64,000 nucleotides of DNA from Utricularia gibba (taxonomy: Eukaryota; Streptophyta; Magnoliopsida; Lamiales; Lentibulariaceae): the NCBI GenBank assembly GCA_002189035.1, contig CM007989.1:1860001-1924000 (forward strand), given 5' to 3'. The notes under the pieces were generated by a model. The model ran no database searches. It was not told the DNA's origin and saw only the letters and a program-made list of their open reading frames with translations. The position numbers and the translations under genes were made by a program. Positions 25,733 to 38,506 of this stretch are shown here, one piece after another; positions within the stretch are counted from its first letter, which is position 1; each line of letters opens with the position of its first letter.

Positions 25733-28700
25733 ATGGTTTCCACAAGTAAAATCAAATCGGTGGATTTTTATAGGTGAGCAAAAAACTGCAGTTGATCCTC
25801 GTTGTTTGGAATTTTCGCGGAGGCTACGTTTCACGTTTTTTTGGAGATTGATCTCTTTGTAATTAGATCGCTGTTTGATGCGCCTTGTGTAATGAATAAA
25901 AGCGGTATCTGAGGTATTATTGGTGTAGGGACATTACAATGTCGCCTACGCCATTGATCTACGTTGTATGTGTTTCTGGCGGGGGTTTGTTGATTGCGAA
26001 AAGTGCATCATGAGCTGTACCTTGTGTACAGGTTTCTTTTGTTACATCACAGATGTAGTTTTGGAATGCAGAGTGATGGATACATTTTTTTTATTAGAAC
26101 TATATTGACACAATTATAATTTTCAAGGCATCATCATGCCTAACGCATATCATTTCTGGTCAGCCTTGAAGTGTGTTGTTTCGTAATCATTTGCAGGAAG
26201 ATACCTAGAGACTTGACAGAAGCTTCTCTTTCAGGCGCTGGATTGTCAATTATAGCAGCTTTTTCCATGATCTTTTTATTTGGAATGGTAAGGAGTTGGT
26301 CTCAGGTCCATCCTATGAATTGGTAGCCCTTTTCAACTTGTGGCTGTGTTCTCCTATGTAGGAGCTAAGTAATTATTTGATGGTGACCACTTCTACTTCA
26401 ATAGTCATTGACAAGAGTTCTGATGGGGATTTCTTACGAATTGATTTCAATATCAGGTATAATATGCCTTGTCGGTTCTTATAAAGAATCATACTGATGA
26501 TCACTTGTCTCTGAATACAAGTGATGATCACTTGTCTCTCAATACAAGTGATTTTTCCCCGTTAATCTCAACTAACTGTTTCTTCACTTTTTTGTGTAGC
26601 TTTCCAGCGTTATCTTGTGAATTTGCATCTGTTGACGTCAGTGATGTCTTAGGAACAGTAAGTCTTCCATGATATCCTGTTATGTATTTCTAACAGCATC
26701 TACACTCCAAAATCCTAATTAATTTTATAAATGTACTATTAAGAAGCTCGATAGATGCACAGCTGCCAATTTTGTTGCAGCATATGAAATGCAAATTAGT
26801 CTTATTAAGAGTCATTTGATGCATAGTTTTGATGTCTAATGATGGAGATTCTACATCACATACCTATTTTTTGAGGTATTTTTTTATCGCCATATAGACA
26901 CTGTGAGCTTCTATTTGTTCTTTGGCATTTGGAATATTTGGTACGTTCTTATCCTACTATATTTTGTTTTCGTATTGAAACAACAAATTGTGGTCTGTTT
27001 TCCGCAGAATAGGTTGAACCTTACTAAGACCATCCGTAAGTATTCAATAGATGCAAACATGAATCCCACTGGATCCGAATTTCGCTCAGGGCCAGTTGCT
27101 AAAGCGATCAAGCACGATGAGGAAGCTGATGATGAACATGGAGAAGGTTCTATTGTTCTCAATGGACATAATTTTGATAAAATTGCACACCAGTAAGTAT
27201 TAATCTGCACCGTTGATTCATTAGTTTTCGAATTAGTTACTTTCAGTACATTTTTTTTATCTTGATCCACAGTTAACATGATCTGTTGCAACTCTTTTTG
27301 GACAGGCATCCTATTTTGGTTGTCAATTTTTATGCACCTTGGTGTTATTGGAGTAACCGTCTGGTACTTTTAAAACCTTAATCCTTATTTTCATTGTCTT
27401 TCATTCTACTAAAGACAATTATTGACTAACAGAAACCTTCATGGGAAAAAGCAGCGAAGATAATCAGTGAAAGGTTGATAATCTTATTGCCAAGATTTTT
27501 TGTATCATAATTATTATTATTTTTTTGCCTCAGTATTTAAAATACTCGTTGCTTGGTGTGTAGATACGATCCAGAGACAGACGGGCGCATTCTTATGGGC
27601 AAGGTTGATTGCACTGACGAGGTTGACCTTTGTAGAAGGTATTTGCTGCAGTTGGTTTAGAAGTGTCGTTTTGAGGGAGTTGCGTTTGAAAAAGAAAATA
27701 GCGATGGATTATGAGCAGTTTGCACTTGTCATTCTAAGTTGCATTTTTCGTCTCTGTTGCTGGAATTTGTAGAGATCTGCCCTTGCCTTTCAAATTTTTT
27801 TTTATATTTTGATATCATTACACCTTCAGCCTACCGTAACTTCTGATAATAAATCTGTGAATTTGCACGTCCAGGAATCACATTCAAGGATACCCATCAA
27901 TCCGGATCTTCCGCAAGGGAAGTGATTTAAGGTTGAGTGTAATTCCTCCTACTCTTATAATTTAACTGATTTGCGATGATGTTCAAAGCTGTAATAATAT
28001 TCACATCATTGTGAAGCCATGTGAAATTATGCATCAGTGTGCATGTCATTTCTTTTCATTAACAAACCTCCAGTCATCAGCTTTCTTTTTTTTTTTTTTT
28101 TTTTGCCATTTTTGTGCCTGATGTTTATAAATTTTGTAATTTTCTCCATCTTCATTTTCCTGATTCAGGGAGGAGAATGGCCACCATGACCATGAGTCTT
28201 ACTATGGTGATCGTGATACGGACAGCCTTGTCAAGGTGAGGGCATTGAAATGTGGCTGTCTTGGTATATATGTTCATCATGAAATGCATTTGGTGTTCTG
28301 ATTGTTCAAATATTTCTTCCTTGCGTGATATCCTGAGGACCTGCGACAGTTTATCCTTCTCTTTGCCTTTTTTGTTGTATTTGTGGAATACATGGTCATC
28401 TTTTGAAAGGACTTGTAATATTGGTGCAGACAATGGAGGATTTGGTAGCACCTATTTCCTTGCAGTCACTGACTGCTTCAAATGAATCTTCCAAAGATGT
28501 GAAGGATGATACAAAACTACCTGCACCCTTGGCTGGGGGATGTAGAATTGAGGGTTTTGTGCGTGTGAAGAAGGTTTGAGTTGCCCACGGCCATTCTTTT
28601 TGCATTTTATTGATTAAAATACTTATTGGGCTTGTAAGGATATACATTCCCTCATATTATAGTTTCTTTTCTTTTCTTTTCTAACTCGCGTCATACTTCA

Positions 28701-29777
28701 CAGGTTCCTGGAAATCTTATTATATCCGCTCGTTCAGCCTCCCACTCTTTTGATGCTACTCAGATGAACATGTCGCATTCTATTTCTCACTTTTCTTTTG
28801 GTAAAAAAATCACTCCTCGGGTGATGAGTGACTTGAAGCGCTTGCTGCCACATATTGGCCAAAGTCATGATCGCTTGAATGGCTATTCTTATGTTAGTAA
28901 CCCCAGCGATTCTAAAGTCAACGTGACTGTAAGCTCCCTTCTGTTACTGTCGCCTTCTAACGTATTAAACTTGCAGAGCTATTTGCATGTGGATTTTGCA
29001 ATTACCTAGGAGGCGTCTTGTAAATGCAAATGTTGGGACCAAAGTAGCTGTTAAATTAATGGAATTACTTATTAGGAGCAACTATTTTTTTCAAATGAAA
29101 TTAATTACAATGCTGTTAGTAGATCTTTCTTCCTTATTTTCCCTCTAAAATCTAACTCTGATATTAAAATCCGTGTTGCTGATTTGTATATCAATGGTAG
29201 TATTTGCCATTAAACCTTTCAATTTGTACTCCTGGTTGAATCCATATTTACGAAACTGTTACAGTAAACAAAATAACTATCTTCAATGTGTTTCAGATTG
29301 AGCACTATCTTCAAGTTGTGAAAACGGAGGTGCTGACAAGATCTTATAAGTTAGTTGAGGAGTACGAGTACACTGCACATAGCAGTTTGGTTCACAGCCT
29401 TCACATCCCTGTGGCGAAATTTCATTTCGAGCCTTCACCAATGCAGGTAATTGGCATATGTTTTCCTATTGTGAAATACCTTGTCGATTCCATTCATTCG
29501 CCCGCAGCTCATGATTGTTTTGGCAATGCAGGTCCTAATTACTGAAACCTCAAAGTCATTCTCCCATTTCATTACCAATGTCTGTGCCATTATTGGGGCG
29601 TATTCACGGTTTGTAACTGTTCTCAGACAACATTTCTCGCCAAGTAGTTGTGTGTCCTTAAAATTGCTAAGCTCTCGGTTTTGTGATGCGATTGCTCAGG
29701 TTGCTGGTATTTTGGATTCCATTCTGCACAACTCTCTTAGGCTGATAAAGAAAGTCGAGTTAGGGAAGAACTTTTGA
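25733..29777 (+). CDS. PDIL5-4: PDI-C type protein: ERV-type trafficking domains with inserted thioredoxin domain; one frame-breaking deletion
   Basis: Fifteen exons: 25733-25773, 26197-26287, 26362-26456, 26600-26657, 27008-27192, 27306-27363, 27433-27473, 27564-27638, 27875-27931, 28169-28235, 28430-28573, 28704-28928, 29297-29446, 29532-29608, 29700-29777. The N-terminal part (VDFYRKIPRDLTEASLSGAG, then a membrane span) is the ERGIC/ERV N domain. A thioredoxin fold follows with FYAPWCYWS, whose second active-site Cys is Ser. The rest is the ERV C-terminal domain with a second membrane span before VELGKNF. Such proteins sit in ER and early Golgi and are thought to combine cargo cycling with redox or chaperone activity. 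At the G run 29595-29598 one base is missing: expected CAIIGGVFT reads CAIIGAYSR. With it restored the length is 480 residues. PDIL5-3 and PDIL5-4 are not separable here. Confidence 0.9.
26496..26549 (+). repeat. tandem pair of 27-base palindromic units in PDI intron 3
   Basis: Two copies of a 27-base unit lie head to tail at 26496-26522 and 26523-26549 and differ at one base. Each unit contains inverted arms, ATCACTTGT and ACAAGTGAT, so each copy can fold as a small hairpin and the pair as alternative hairpins. Confidence 0.85.
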
Positions 29778-30231
29778 TAGACTCCTGAAATGCCGCGGAA
29801 GCCATGTCGTCTTTAGGAGAAAAGGTAAAAACTGTTGGTTCAAGTTTCATCATTCGGATTCGGAGATAATGGTTAATTTTTTGTTACATTTCATGTTTCG
29901 AATCGGAAGTGTTGGATGAGAGCAAAGCACTTGTTTCCATCTGGCCATTATTTTCGTACCCAGATAAACTTCACCCGGATTCGCCACTAAAACTAAGTAC
30001 AAGACTATTGATTTCACGGCCAGTTTGTCGGATCACTGAAGGAAGAACTGTGAAGAGTGTTTTATTTAACGAGATTTTCTCATCATTAGATGTAACGCCA
30101 GAGAAATAATATATAAAAAAAATATGTAAGATTCCGGGGTTGTGTACGGGCGACAAAAGAGCCCATGATTCTAACAATGAGGTGCTTGTGCCGGAAAACG
30201 AAGATAGGGATCATGGTTACAATCTATCTAC
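29778..30231. other. 3' spacer between convergent PDI and helicase genes
   Basis: This holds the 3' ends of both genes. Short frames here have no family resemblance. Confidence 0.4.
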
Positions 30232-33200
30232 CTACCTACGACCCCTGCTTCCACCTGCACTCCTAAAGCGTCTCTTGGAGAAGCTTCTTTTTGGAAGCCC
30301 TTCCCCTTGTTTGGCCGTGGCTACACTACCCGAGGTGTTCTGATTCTGATATGCTGCCACAATCGCCTGCTGCTGCTGCTGGTGCTGGTTGGGAGCGGGC
30401 TCCATCGCTGGCCGGTTGTTCATAGAGCTGATCTCTGTAGTGCTAACCGACAATGCAAGGGCATCTATGGGCTCCGAGAACGATGATATTCCTGTCATTC
30501 CGTCGTATGACAGACTGCAGGCAATAGCAAAAAGCGAGGCACCAAGAAGCTCGGGGAGAACTTGCTCGGGATGTTTTACCTGATCATCATCATCATCATC
30601 ATATGTTGTCCGGGAAAAGAACACACTTTGTGAATGTGTTTATATGGCAAGGAAAGGCGATGCATGAGGAAGGTGCGAAAAGGGTTGTAGTTACCTTGAA
30701 CATGATCGCCGCAGCGAGCCTCTCCCTCAGACAGTAAATCTGAGCCGCATCGAGAGCAGTGGACTCAAATGAAAGCCACTTATCAGCAATAATTGTGACA
30801 GCATTTTCAGGCGACGACATAATTTTTTCACCATGGGGCAGATCATCTTTTCCATCATCACTGCCATCTTCATCCAGATCAATCTGGTCATCGTCATCAG
30901 CCTTCTCAGTCGGGGCCACCACAATCTCTGTTGCCAACAACAACAAGGGCAATGATCCAATCACACTGCAATTTCTGATGTACATCCCCCATCACCCCGG
31001 GTTATCTCATCAAATACGACCAAAGGTGATGGGGTACTCTTTTTGACAGGCAGATTATAGTTAGTTGAGCGGGGCTGCAGCCTCACCCTCTCTCTATTCA
31101 TAGTCTCTATGAGGATCCTCTTCCCACGGGAGACCACTCTTCCTACCATAGGGTAAAGACCAGCCGTAACAACTGCATGAAGTATTCCAGGGTCATGAGC
31201 ATTCAGGCTACAGCGAGATGCATTTTGTTCTATGAAACCATTTCGAGCCAACTCTGCTTCAAGTTGCTTACGCATCCTTGATAGCATTTCCAATGAACCT
31301 GAAGATAATAAATACTGTGAGCAAAAATTGTTTTCCTGGTTTCTTTCCTTGGCCATCTTCCAGCACTGAAAGGCAGCTATCATAGCTAGTTGGTCGCCTC
31401 TACCCCCATAACAGGAAGCAAGCTCCATTTTAGCAGCATCTGCTCTCTTTCTCTCATCAGGGTTCATGGGCAAAATAAACGGATCTTTGCAGTCAGAGGC
31501 ACAAGCCAATGTCAATGCAGGATCCAGACAGTTCAATAATATTGAAACAAGTAGCATCTTGCCGGTGGCTGGATGGACTGGAAGAGATCCAAGCTTCTTC
31601 CCAAGTTCTGTAAGTTGCTCATCACGTGAAAGCGCACCAATATCTTCAAGAGTGCTAATTGCATTGCGTATAGTCTCTTTGACAGGAGGGTCAATAGTCT
31701 TCTGCAAGAATTCTTCAATTTTCCAGGTTGGATCAATAAGCTTCACCTGCAGACATAGCTCATCTATTGGCATCCTCCTGATCTCCGGGATTTGGAATTC
31801 AGGCAGTGACGCAGCCCGAACTTTCGAATAAAGATGATAACAGAACCCAGGTTGGCACCTTCCTGCACGACCCTCTCTCTGCTTGGCATTGGCTTTTGAA
31901 ATCCAAGAAGATTGAAGTGTTGAGACATTGCTATAAGGATCATAACTTTTTTCTTTCATCCTACCACTGTCTATAACGTAAACAACATCATCAATGGTAA
32001 CGGATGTCTCTGCAATGTTTGTAGACAGAACAATCTTGCGGCAACCTGAAGGAGGGCGCAAGAAAACTTTCTTCTGCTCCACCAGGGGAACCATAGAGTG
32101 AAGTGGAAGAACCGAAAACTTGGTTCGCTCACGGAAAAATGGATTAGAAAGTAACCTCTCTCGCATTTTTTGGATATCATCCCAACCAGGAAGGAACACA
32201 AGAATGGCCCCATTGACTGATTCACTGCATATTCTCCTGAGTAGCTCTTCAACGAGAACACAGTCTACGAGTTCAGGGTCGACATTTGACAAGTATTTTT
32301 TGAGTAAGCTTTCCTCGGCAGAGTTCATAAATGCTTGCCTCATATGCTTTTCGATAATATCAGCAGCTTCTGCATGGTTTCCTTGTTGAGCATAATCAAA
32401 GGCTGTTTTCCCTGCGTTGCATTTTGCATGGAAGTCTACACCGAAAGATAAAAGCATACAAATATCTCCAACCCTTCCTTTCTGAGCAAATGCCATTAAT
32501 GGTGTCACCCCAGTTTTGGAATGTCTGTGATTGAAAACTTTTGAACCTCCTTCAGAAGATAAGTCCACGAGGGGATCAAAGTCAGAATTTGCAACAGCGC
32601 AGTCAATAGCCTCATCAAGAGCACATATAAATTCTTCAGTTAATGGAGAATCCCTTATGGTTTCATTATTTACACCGCTATCAAGATGATTGTTATCACT
32701 TGGTCTCAACATGAAGAGCACATCTTCTAGGTAGAAAGCTTTAACCTGAAAATGCAATTTTTGGGACTTGAGAACTTGTTCAACAAAACGAATTTATCAG
32801 TATTGCACAGGAGAATGAAACCTACAGGATAAGTAAAGCCTGGAACTCTGATGATTGGGCAGCCACCAAAGTACTCAGAAAAACGTTCGGCATCCATTGT
32901 TGCACTCATTAATACCTGCTCATATTGAAAATTGCTACTCAAATTTGCAGTCTAGATGACAGGTTATCTTTTTTTTCTAGCTTGCAATATATGCTTTTGT
33001 CTAAAACCATAACTGTCACTAACCAGCCGCAGATGAGGATATGAAATCAATATACTCCTGCAGATGAAATAAGAAGACTTGTATTATGAACCCAGTGGAA
33101 ATAGATAACAATGGTTATAAAGAGAAAACTGTTGGCACGTGCAAATAGAGGATGCATCAAATATAAAAAACTGCTGCTACCAAGGGGCATTCATAAAACC

Positions 33201-36200
33201 GTTCATAGAAAAGTTCTGGATTACTATCTACAAAAAATAAAAGAAAGAAAAAAAAAATAAAAGCTTTCAGGCCACATAAGCAAATATGCTTATAATGGCA
33301 TCGCACCTGATAAATGCAAGCATGAAATCAGAAAACCGATCCCTTTCGTGAATCTCGTCCTAAAAATTGTTGAAGAATGGTCAGATGCTGTACTTTTAAA
33401 AAAAGGCCACTAAAATATATCAGGGACTAGCAACAATGTAAGTTCATCATATCAGGACAATGAAAAAGAACTCCAATTTCTGTGAGGTGCGATAAATCTC
33501 ATGATGGAACGTTTGTTAGTTAATAGAAGAAACACAACTTGCACACATCGTATAATCCATTACAACAAGGAAAAAAGGACCTCTTGAAAAACTGGGTAGC
33601 ATAGTAGACCCATAATTCGTGGTACTTCAGCCAACTAGATATGAAACTCTGAAGGGAAAAAGGTAGTGCACAAGTAATAGCCTTACCACAATTATGTGTG
33701 TTATGTCCAGGATTCCATTTGGTGCTCTTTTTGATGCCTTTCTCTTGGTTCCTCTTTTTCCCCTATTCACTAGTATTCTAAGCAACATGCCATTTGTGCA
33801 GAAGACGAGAGAAGATTGCCTTCCTCCTTTGCTCTCTAGCCGAATCTAGAATTCAAAACCTCAACAGAGTTCACTAATCATCATTAAAATAAGAATAAGC
33901 ATACAGTCACACACAAAAAAGCACCTGAAACCATGAAATTATCAGCAGTCAGTGATACTATACCTTGTAACCAATAGAATCGCCAATATTTTCGCCCCTT
34001 TCTGATGCGACCCTTTCAGCTACTGCACTTCAAGCAGCATATGCATGTGATGAAATTCAAAATCTATTAAAAAGGGAAAAATAATCAAACATTTTTTTTA
34101 TACAGTATTTAAACCTGATGTAGCAGAGATTCTTCGTGGCTGAGTACAGACTATTTTACATGTCTCTCCTCGACTCCAAGCATTATCCAGTATAAATTGA
34201 GGGACCTATTTGATCAAGTAACGAGTATGTTATGACTTAGATTTTCTACTAGGAAAATAGACTTCTGGTGACAAAAAAATGCTGAAAACATGAGTGCCAA
34301 ATCGTCATACTAACTAAACATGTTAAATTATATCCTTTGAAATCAGGAACCACAACGCAAATTTAGGACTATCCACATGTTAAAGATCCATGAATGAGAT
34401 ACCACTCCAGCAGCTCAGAAGATTTTACATTTCAGTGCCCTAAAATCCAGGCCCAATAAACAAAACAATTCCTTCGGAGGTCAGGCGTTGAGAAATCTTG
34501 CATAGATTTCAATAGAATAAACATTACAAAGAAGACAAAAAGTTTGACAAGATAGATACCTGTGTGGTTTTCCCACATCCAGTTTCTCCACATATAAGCA
34601 CGACCTATTTTGGAAAAATACAGTAATCAGACAAAACTGTCAAAAAAGAAAAGGGCATTGTCATTTGGAACCACAAAACGCTGCATAATCCCAAAAATGG
34701 TGTTACAGAGTTTCAAGTCTATGTTCCATGAAGAAGGGAATTGTTTTTCTACAGTAGCTGTAAGAATTATTTTCAAAACGAACTTCAAAGAGTGGAGCAT
34801 TTCAGAATTTGAATAGCCCAACAGTTGAAGCTCAGAATATCTCTTCTGCAGAAAACAAAACCTGAGCAAGCATACAAGTTTCAAACAAAAAAAAAAGAAA
34901 ACCTGATGAGACTGGATAGTGGATATTATTTCATCCTTGAATGATGCAATCGGAAGTTTAGATGTCTTTTCTGCAATCTGAAAGAAATATTAAAATACTT
35001 CACTGATCAACAGCATTTCGAAACATGGATTAGCAGTACACAGAAATGTACATCAATGGTCAGTTATTTATGGCAACCTGTCTCAAACTTGCAGATTTCC
35101 TCATTTTTAAGGCACGCGACTCCACCTTATTTTCAATATCAGAGTCAGTCATTACTGGTCTTAAAAAAATATCATCTGTATTTATTTGTGCATTCTCATT
35201 TCTTTGGGCTAATTCTCCAACTCTGTTCCCAGTCATCTCAACTTCATCCGGTGGATAGTGAGAAAACAAATCTTGTAAAACAGCTCTTGTTTTTTCTGAA
35301 AATTTGAAAGTGGCAGATTTTTCCTCAGCATTCTTTGTCGATCTTGAGGATCCTTTAATCTTATAAGCAGATACACACCGTTGCTGCCCACGCCTATGAA
35401 TATGGATTCATTAGAATAGAAAAATAGTAATGCACACAACTTCAAAAGGCAGTGTCCATGGCCAGAAAATAATATAGCATGCAATGCTAAACAAAAAGAA
35501 AAATATTCGTGGAATTCTCATCATGGCTTACCCAGAACTTTTAGTTTTCATACCCATTCTCCTGCATAACGTATGAACCGCTGCTCGCTCAAAATTCGTA
35601 AGGTTGTCCTCAAATTTGTACACTGCATAATAAAATTTAAAAAATTATTTCAGAAAGTGTCGCCACGCACAAATGTTGCACGTATACTAGCCAACCAAAT
35701 AATGTCTTCATGCGCTTTTGTTAACTGTCAGATCTCGTAGATTGTATCAGAACCATTGCATTACAAAAATCAATCATGAAGGAAATATCTAATCGCAGGG
35801 TTTGTTAATAGAGTTTGCGGCGGCCCTTCATAAGTAGAAAACAGGGATTACATTCATGGGGAAAGGGTAGAAGCTTCTGAACATATATTTTCTTTTTGAG
35901 TACAACAGCCAAGCATAATTTTCATTCAGTATACGCTACAAGCATAACATAGTTCCGTGATGGCTGTTAAATTCAAGCATGAATCAACAGGAAGAAAATA
36001 TTGAACCCTATTGCTGAGGCATCATTTTTAATCACCAAGAAGAGAAATCAACGGCTAGAGCAACTGAGATGTGTAGGAAAAACCCATCACGCGCCATTCC
36101 AATTACATATACTACACGAATATGAGAGGCATACTAAAGCACGCACCTTCATCATTAGAAGCTCGAAACTGCTCGAGAATCCGCGTGATTCGAATTCGAG

Positions 36201-36285
36201 AGGATTCTGAAACCTTCGGAAACTCATTATTTCGCGATCCTTTCTTCCTGTTTCCTCCGTCCTTCGCCGACGAATCTGGACCCAT
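30232..36285 (-). CDS. NIH: DEIH-box RNA/DNA helicase with R3H and ankyrin domains (DExH6/NIH type), one frame-breaking deletion
   Basis: Thirteen exons: 36285-36147, 35622-35532, 35393-35078, 34977-34903, 34604-34560, 34205-34115, 34022-33964, 33845-33687, 33359-33307, 33057-33024, 32915-32826, 32745-30695, 30579-30232. The N-terminus holds an R3H-like nucleic-acid-binding region. Helicase motifs follow: [10 protein letters not shown] (I), TQPRRISA (Ia), DEIH (II), SATMD (III) and QREGRAGR (VI). Two ankyrin-like repeats ([19 protein letters not shown] and the next ~30 residues) sit between the two RecA domains, as in Arabidopsis NIH. HA2 and OB-fold parts follow, then a Gln-rich, Arg-rich tail. 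One base is missing at the C run 30986-30990: TRGDGG should continue [16 protein letters not shown], but the literal frame reads CTSEIAV and stops. With it restored the protein has 1183 residues. Confidence 0.92.
30584..30602 (+). repeat. (ATC)n microsatellite in the last helicase intron
   Basis: Six ATC/CAT units lie immediately beside the acceptor of the last exon, on the intron side of the minus-strand gene. Length change here could affect splicing. Confidence 0.8.
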
Positions 36286-37329
36286 TATTTATTCAGAAAC
36301 CTCCCGGTTACTTGCTACTCTTACTTGTTCCACGAATCAAAGTGGCGACTAAAAAGCTTGAGAGGATCGGAAATGGCGTCTCCTTAGGTTTCGTTTAGGG
36401 CGCTGCGCTGTTCCCTCCCTGCATGCCGTCAAACCTTTTTCCTTTCGTAATTTTTTTTTTTTTTTTTTTGCTTTACAAAAATTAAACAAATAATAAAACC
36501 ACATTATTCATTTTAAAAAAAATATTTTTATTTATTAATAATCTAATATCATTTATTATCTATATCAAGAATTCAAATCCCTTATATTTGCCAATAAATT
36601 TGTATTATAGTATATTTTCAGCTAAACATGCCTCATCAAATCTAATTAAATATTCAAAACAAATAATATCATAAAAAAAACGTAAAACTCGGCTCTTAAA
36701 ACCAATTTTATAAATATTTGTTCATTACAATAATAAAGTATTAATACAATTACTTACTAGTTAGGAAATTGTGTTCTTAGTGGAAGGATCAAGTCCTATA
36801 TTTTTCACGATAATGTTTTAAAATCGGATTCAATCTATTTTATGATTTTAGATTAACTTTTTTATAATAGATTAAATTGAATTATGTATTAAAAAAATAA
36901 AAATAATTATCTAAATTTAATTTTCTTTATACAAATTATTAAATCAAAACTGGGACTGAATGAAGCGTATTGGCAGCGGCAGGCTTTAAGGCTTCCTTGC
37001 TTCCTGCACCCGAAAGGGCTCCTCGCTCGGTACCAGCTTTACTGAGTTGCGAGTCCGCCGGAGGCATTCAGGTCTGGAGTTGTTAGGATCACGCTCATTA
37101 CCAAAGTTAAAGTGGGACAACTATCTTTTTGTTTTCTTGATCTGTAACCATGGATGCAGTTTCTGGTGCTCCGGCGACCCCAACATTCATTGTTATGCGA
37201 GCTTGTGTTTTGTGAATATGCTTTGGTGCAAATCATTTCATCAAAAAACTACTGTAAACCCAAACCTCAATTGCGGGACAACACACAGCACAAACAAATC
37301 ATAGTGAACAGAACGAAGAAGAAGAAGGA
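36286..37329. other. spacer between helicase promoter and FLA 3' end
   Basis: 36286-36430 is the helicase promoter or leader. 36440-36960 is AT-rich and starts with a long T run. 36960-37330 should hold the FLA 3' region. No other gene was recognised. Confidence 0.4.
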
Positions 37330-38506
37330 TTAGAGGTGATTGAGGGGGACGAGAATAGCGGGAAGCAAGACAGTGGGGAGTGATAGTGATCCCCATACCA
37401 TTACCCTCCTGTAGATGTAGTTTTAGTTGCCGCACTGCTACTCCTCTCGTCGGCAGCCGCGTGGGAATCTTGTGCGTGATGGGTGGAAAGCTCCCCTGGC
37501 TGCAGAACTTGGTCGATCTTGAAGATCGAGAGGGGTTTTGATCGATCAGTGTCCCTGTAATTGTCGCCGTGACGACTTGGGTTTGTAGCTTGACATCATC
37601 GCCGTCGTTTCGAATCGAAAAATCGAATCTTTTATCAGCTCCCTTTGTCGCCAGAGTGTTGGCAACGCCGTTGTTGGATCTGAGCTTTCCGAGGGAATTG
37701 TACACCGGCAAGCCATGGTAGAGAAGAAGCGACATTTTTGCATCGGCGGGGAGGGCCCTGTAGTTGGGCATGAAGGATTTGAGCTTCTCCCCTGAGGGGC
37801 AGAACAGCGTCAGCCCTCCTTGACGGAGGCTTTCCCTGAAGGCGTCTTCGACTCCTTTCTCCGCAGCAATAAGATCGGAAAAGTCCTTGCACCCCTGTTC
37901 TGCCATCACGTTCATCAAATCCGCAGTGACGGGCGCCGTGGCCTCTTCCTCCTCCTCCTCTTCAGCTTCAGGGGAGGAGAGAACGTGGCTGATCTGTATG
38001 ACCGCCAGGTCGTACGGCGATTCCTCCACGGAGTTAACGAAAGTGGCCATTGGTGGGTCGGAAGAGCGAAGACCAAGCGGCGAGAATCCGACCTTCCCCC
38101 CTTTGATATCTGTGATATTCACGTATCCAGAGGTCCCGTCGGCGTGTCCGCTGGCTTGAAACAGGGACGAGGTGGTGGTATACCCCTGCGTCATTTGGTG
38201 GAGCTTGCTGGCTCCGAAGTAGTCCGCGAAGATGTGAAGCGACAGAATGTTGGTAATGATGGCGAGAGAGAAGTTCTTGTTCAGGAGCTGGGTGTCCATG
38301 GCGGCGTTATCGACGACACAGACGGTGATAGTGCGTCGCCGGTTGATCTCGCCGGCGAGATGGGTGAGGGTGAGGTAGTGGTTGAAGGTTGAGAAGGAAG
38401 GATGTTGGCTCAGGATTTGGGTGATGTTATGGGCGTCGCACCCACGGCTGCCGCAACCCAAGAGAATCGCTACAACCACCGCCATCATCGTTGCTCGCCC
38501 CATCAT
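37330..38506 (-). CDS. FLA: fasciclin-like arabinogalactan protein, probably GPI-anchored; one sure and one likely frame-breaking deletion
   Basis: This intronless gene starts at 38506 with a hydrophobic signal peptide (MMAVVVAILLGCG). Two fasciclin domains follow. The first has the H1 motif TITVCVVDNAAM and the segment ILSLHIFADYFGASKLHQM, the second CKDFSDLIAAEKG through VVTATITGTLIDQNP. FLA proteins sit at the outer plasma membrane and in the wall and act in adhesion and wall formation. At the G run 37532-37535 one base is missing; restoring it gives the conserved IDQNPLSIFKIDQVLQP. The frame then meets a stop at 37401. A second missing base at 37404-37406 would open a hydrophobic tail (SLSLPTVLLPAILVPL) ending at 37330, typical of a GPI signal. 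Between the domains, a run of seven Glu takes the place of the usual Ala-Pro glycomodule. Confidence 0.88.

Noticed and set aside
37820-38392. A 190-codon frame on the plus strand
   Set aside because: It lies opposite the FLA coding region. The minus strand has the signal peptide and fasciclin motifs, so this is a shadow frame.
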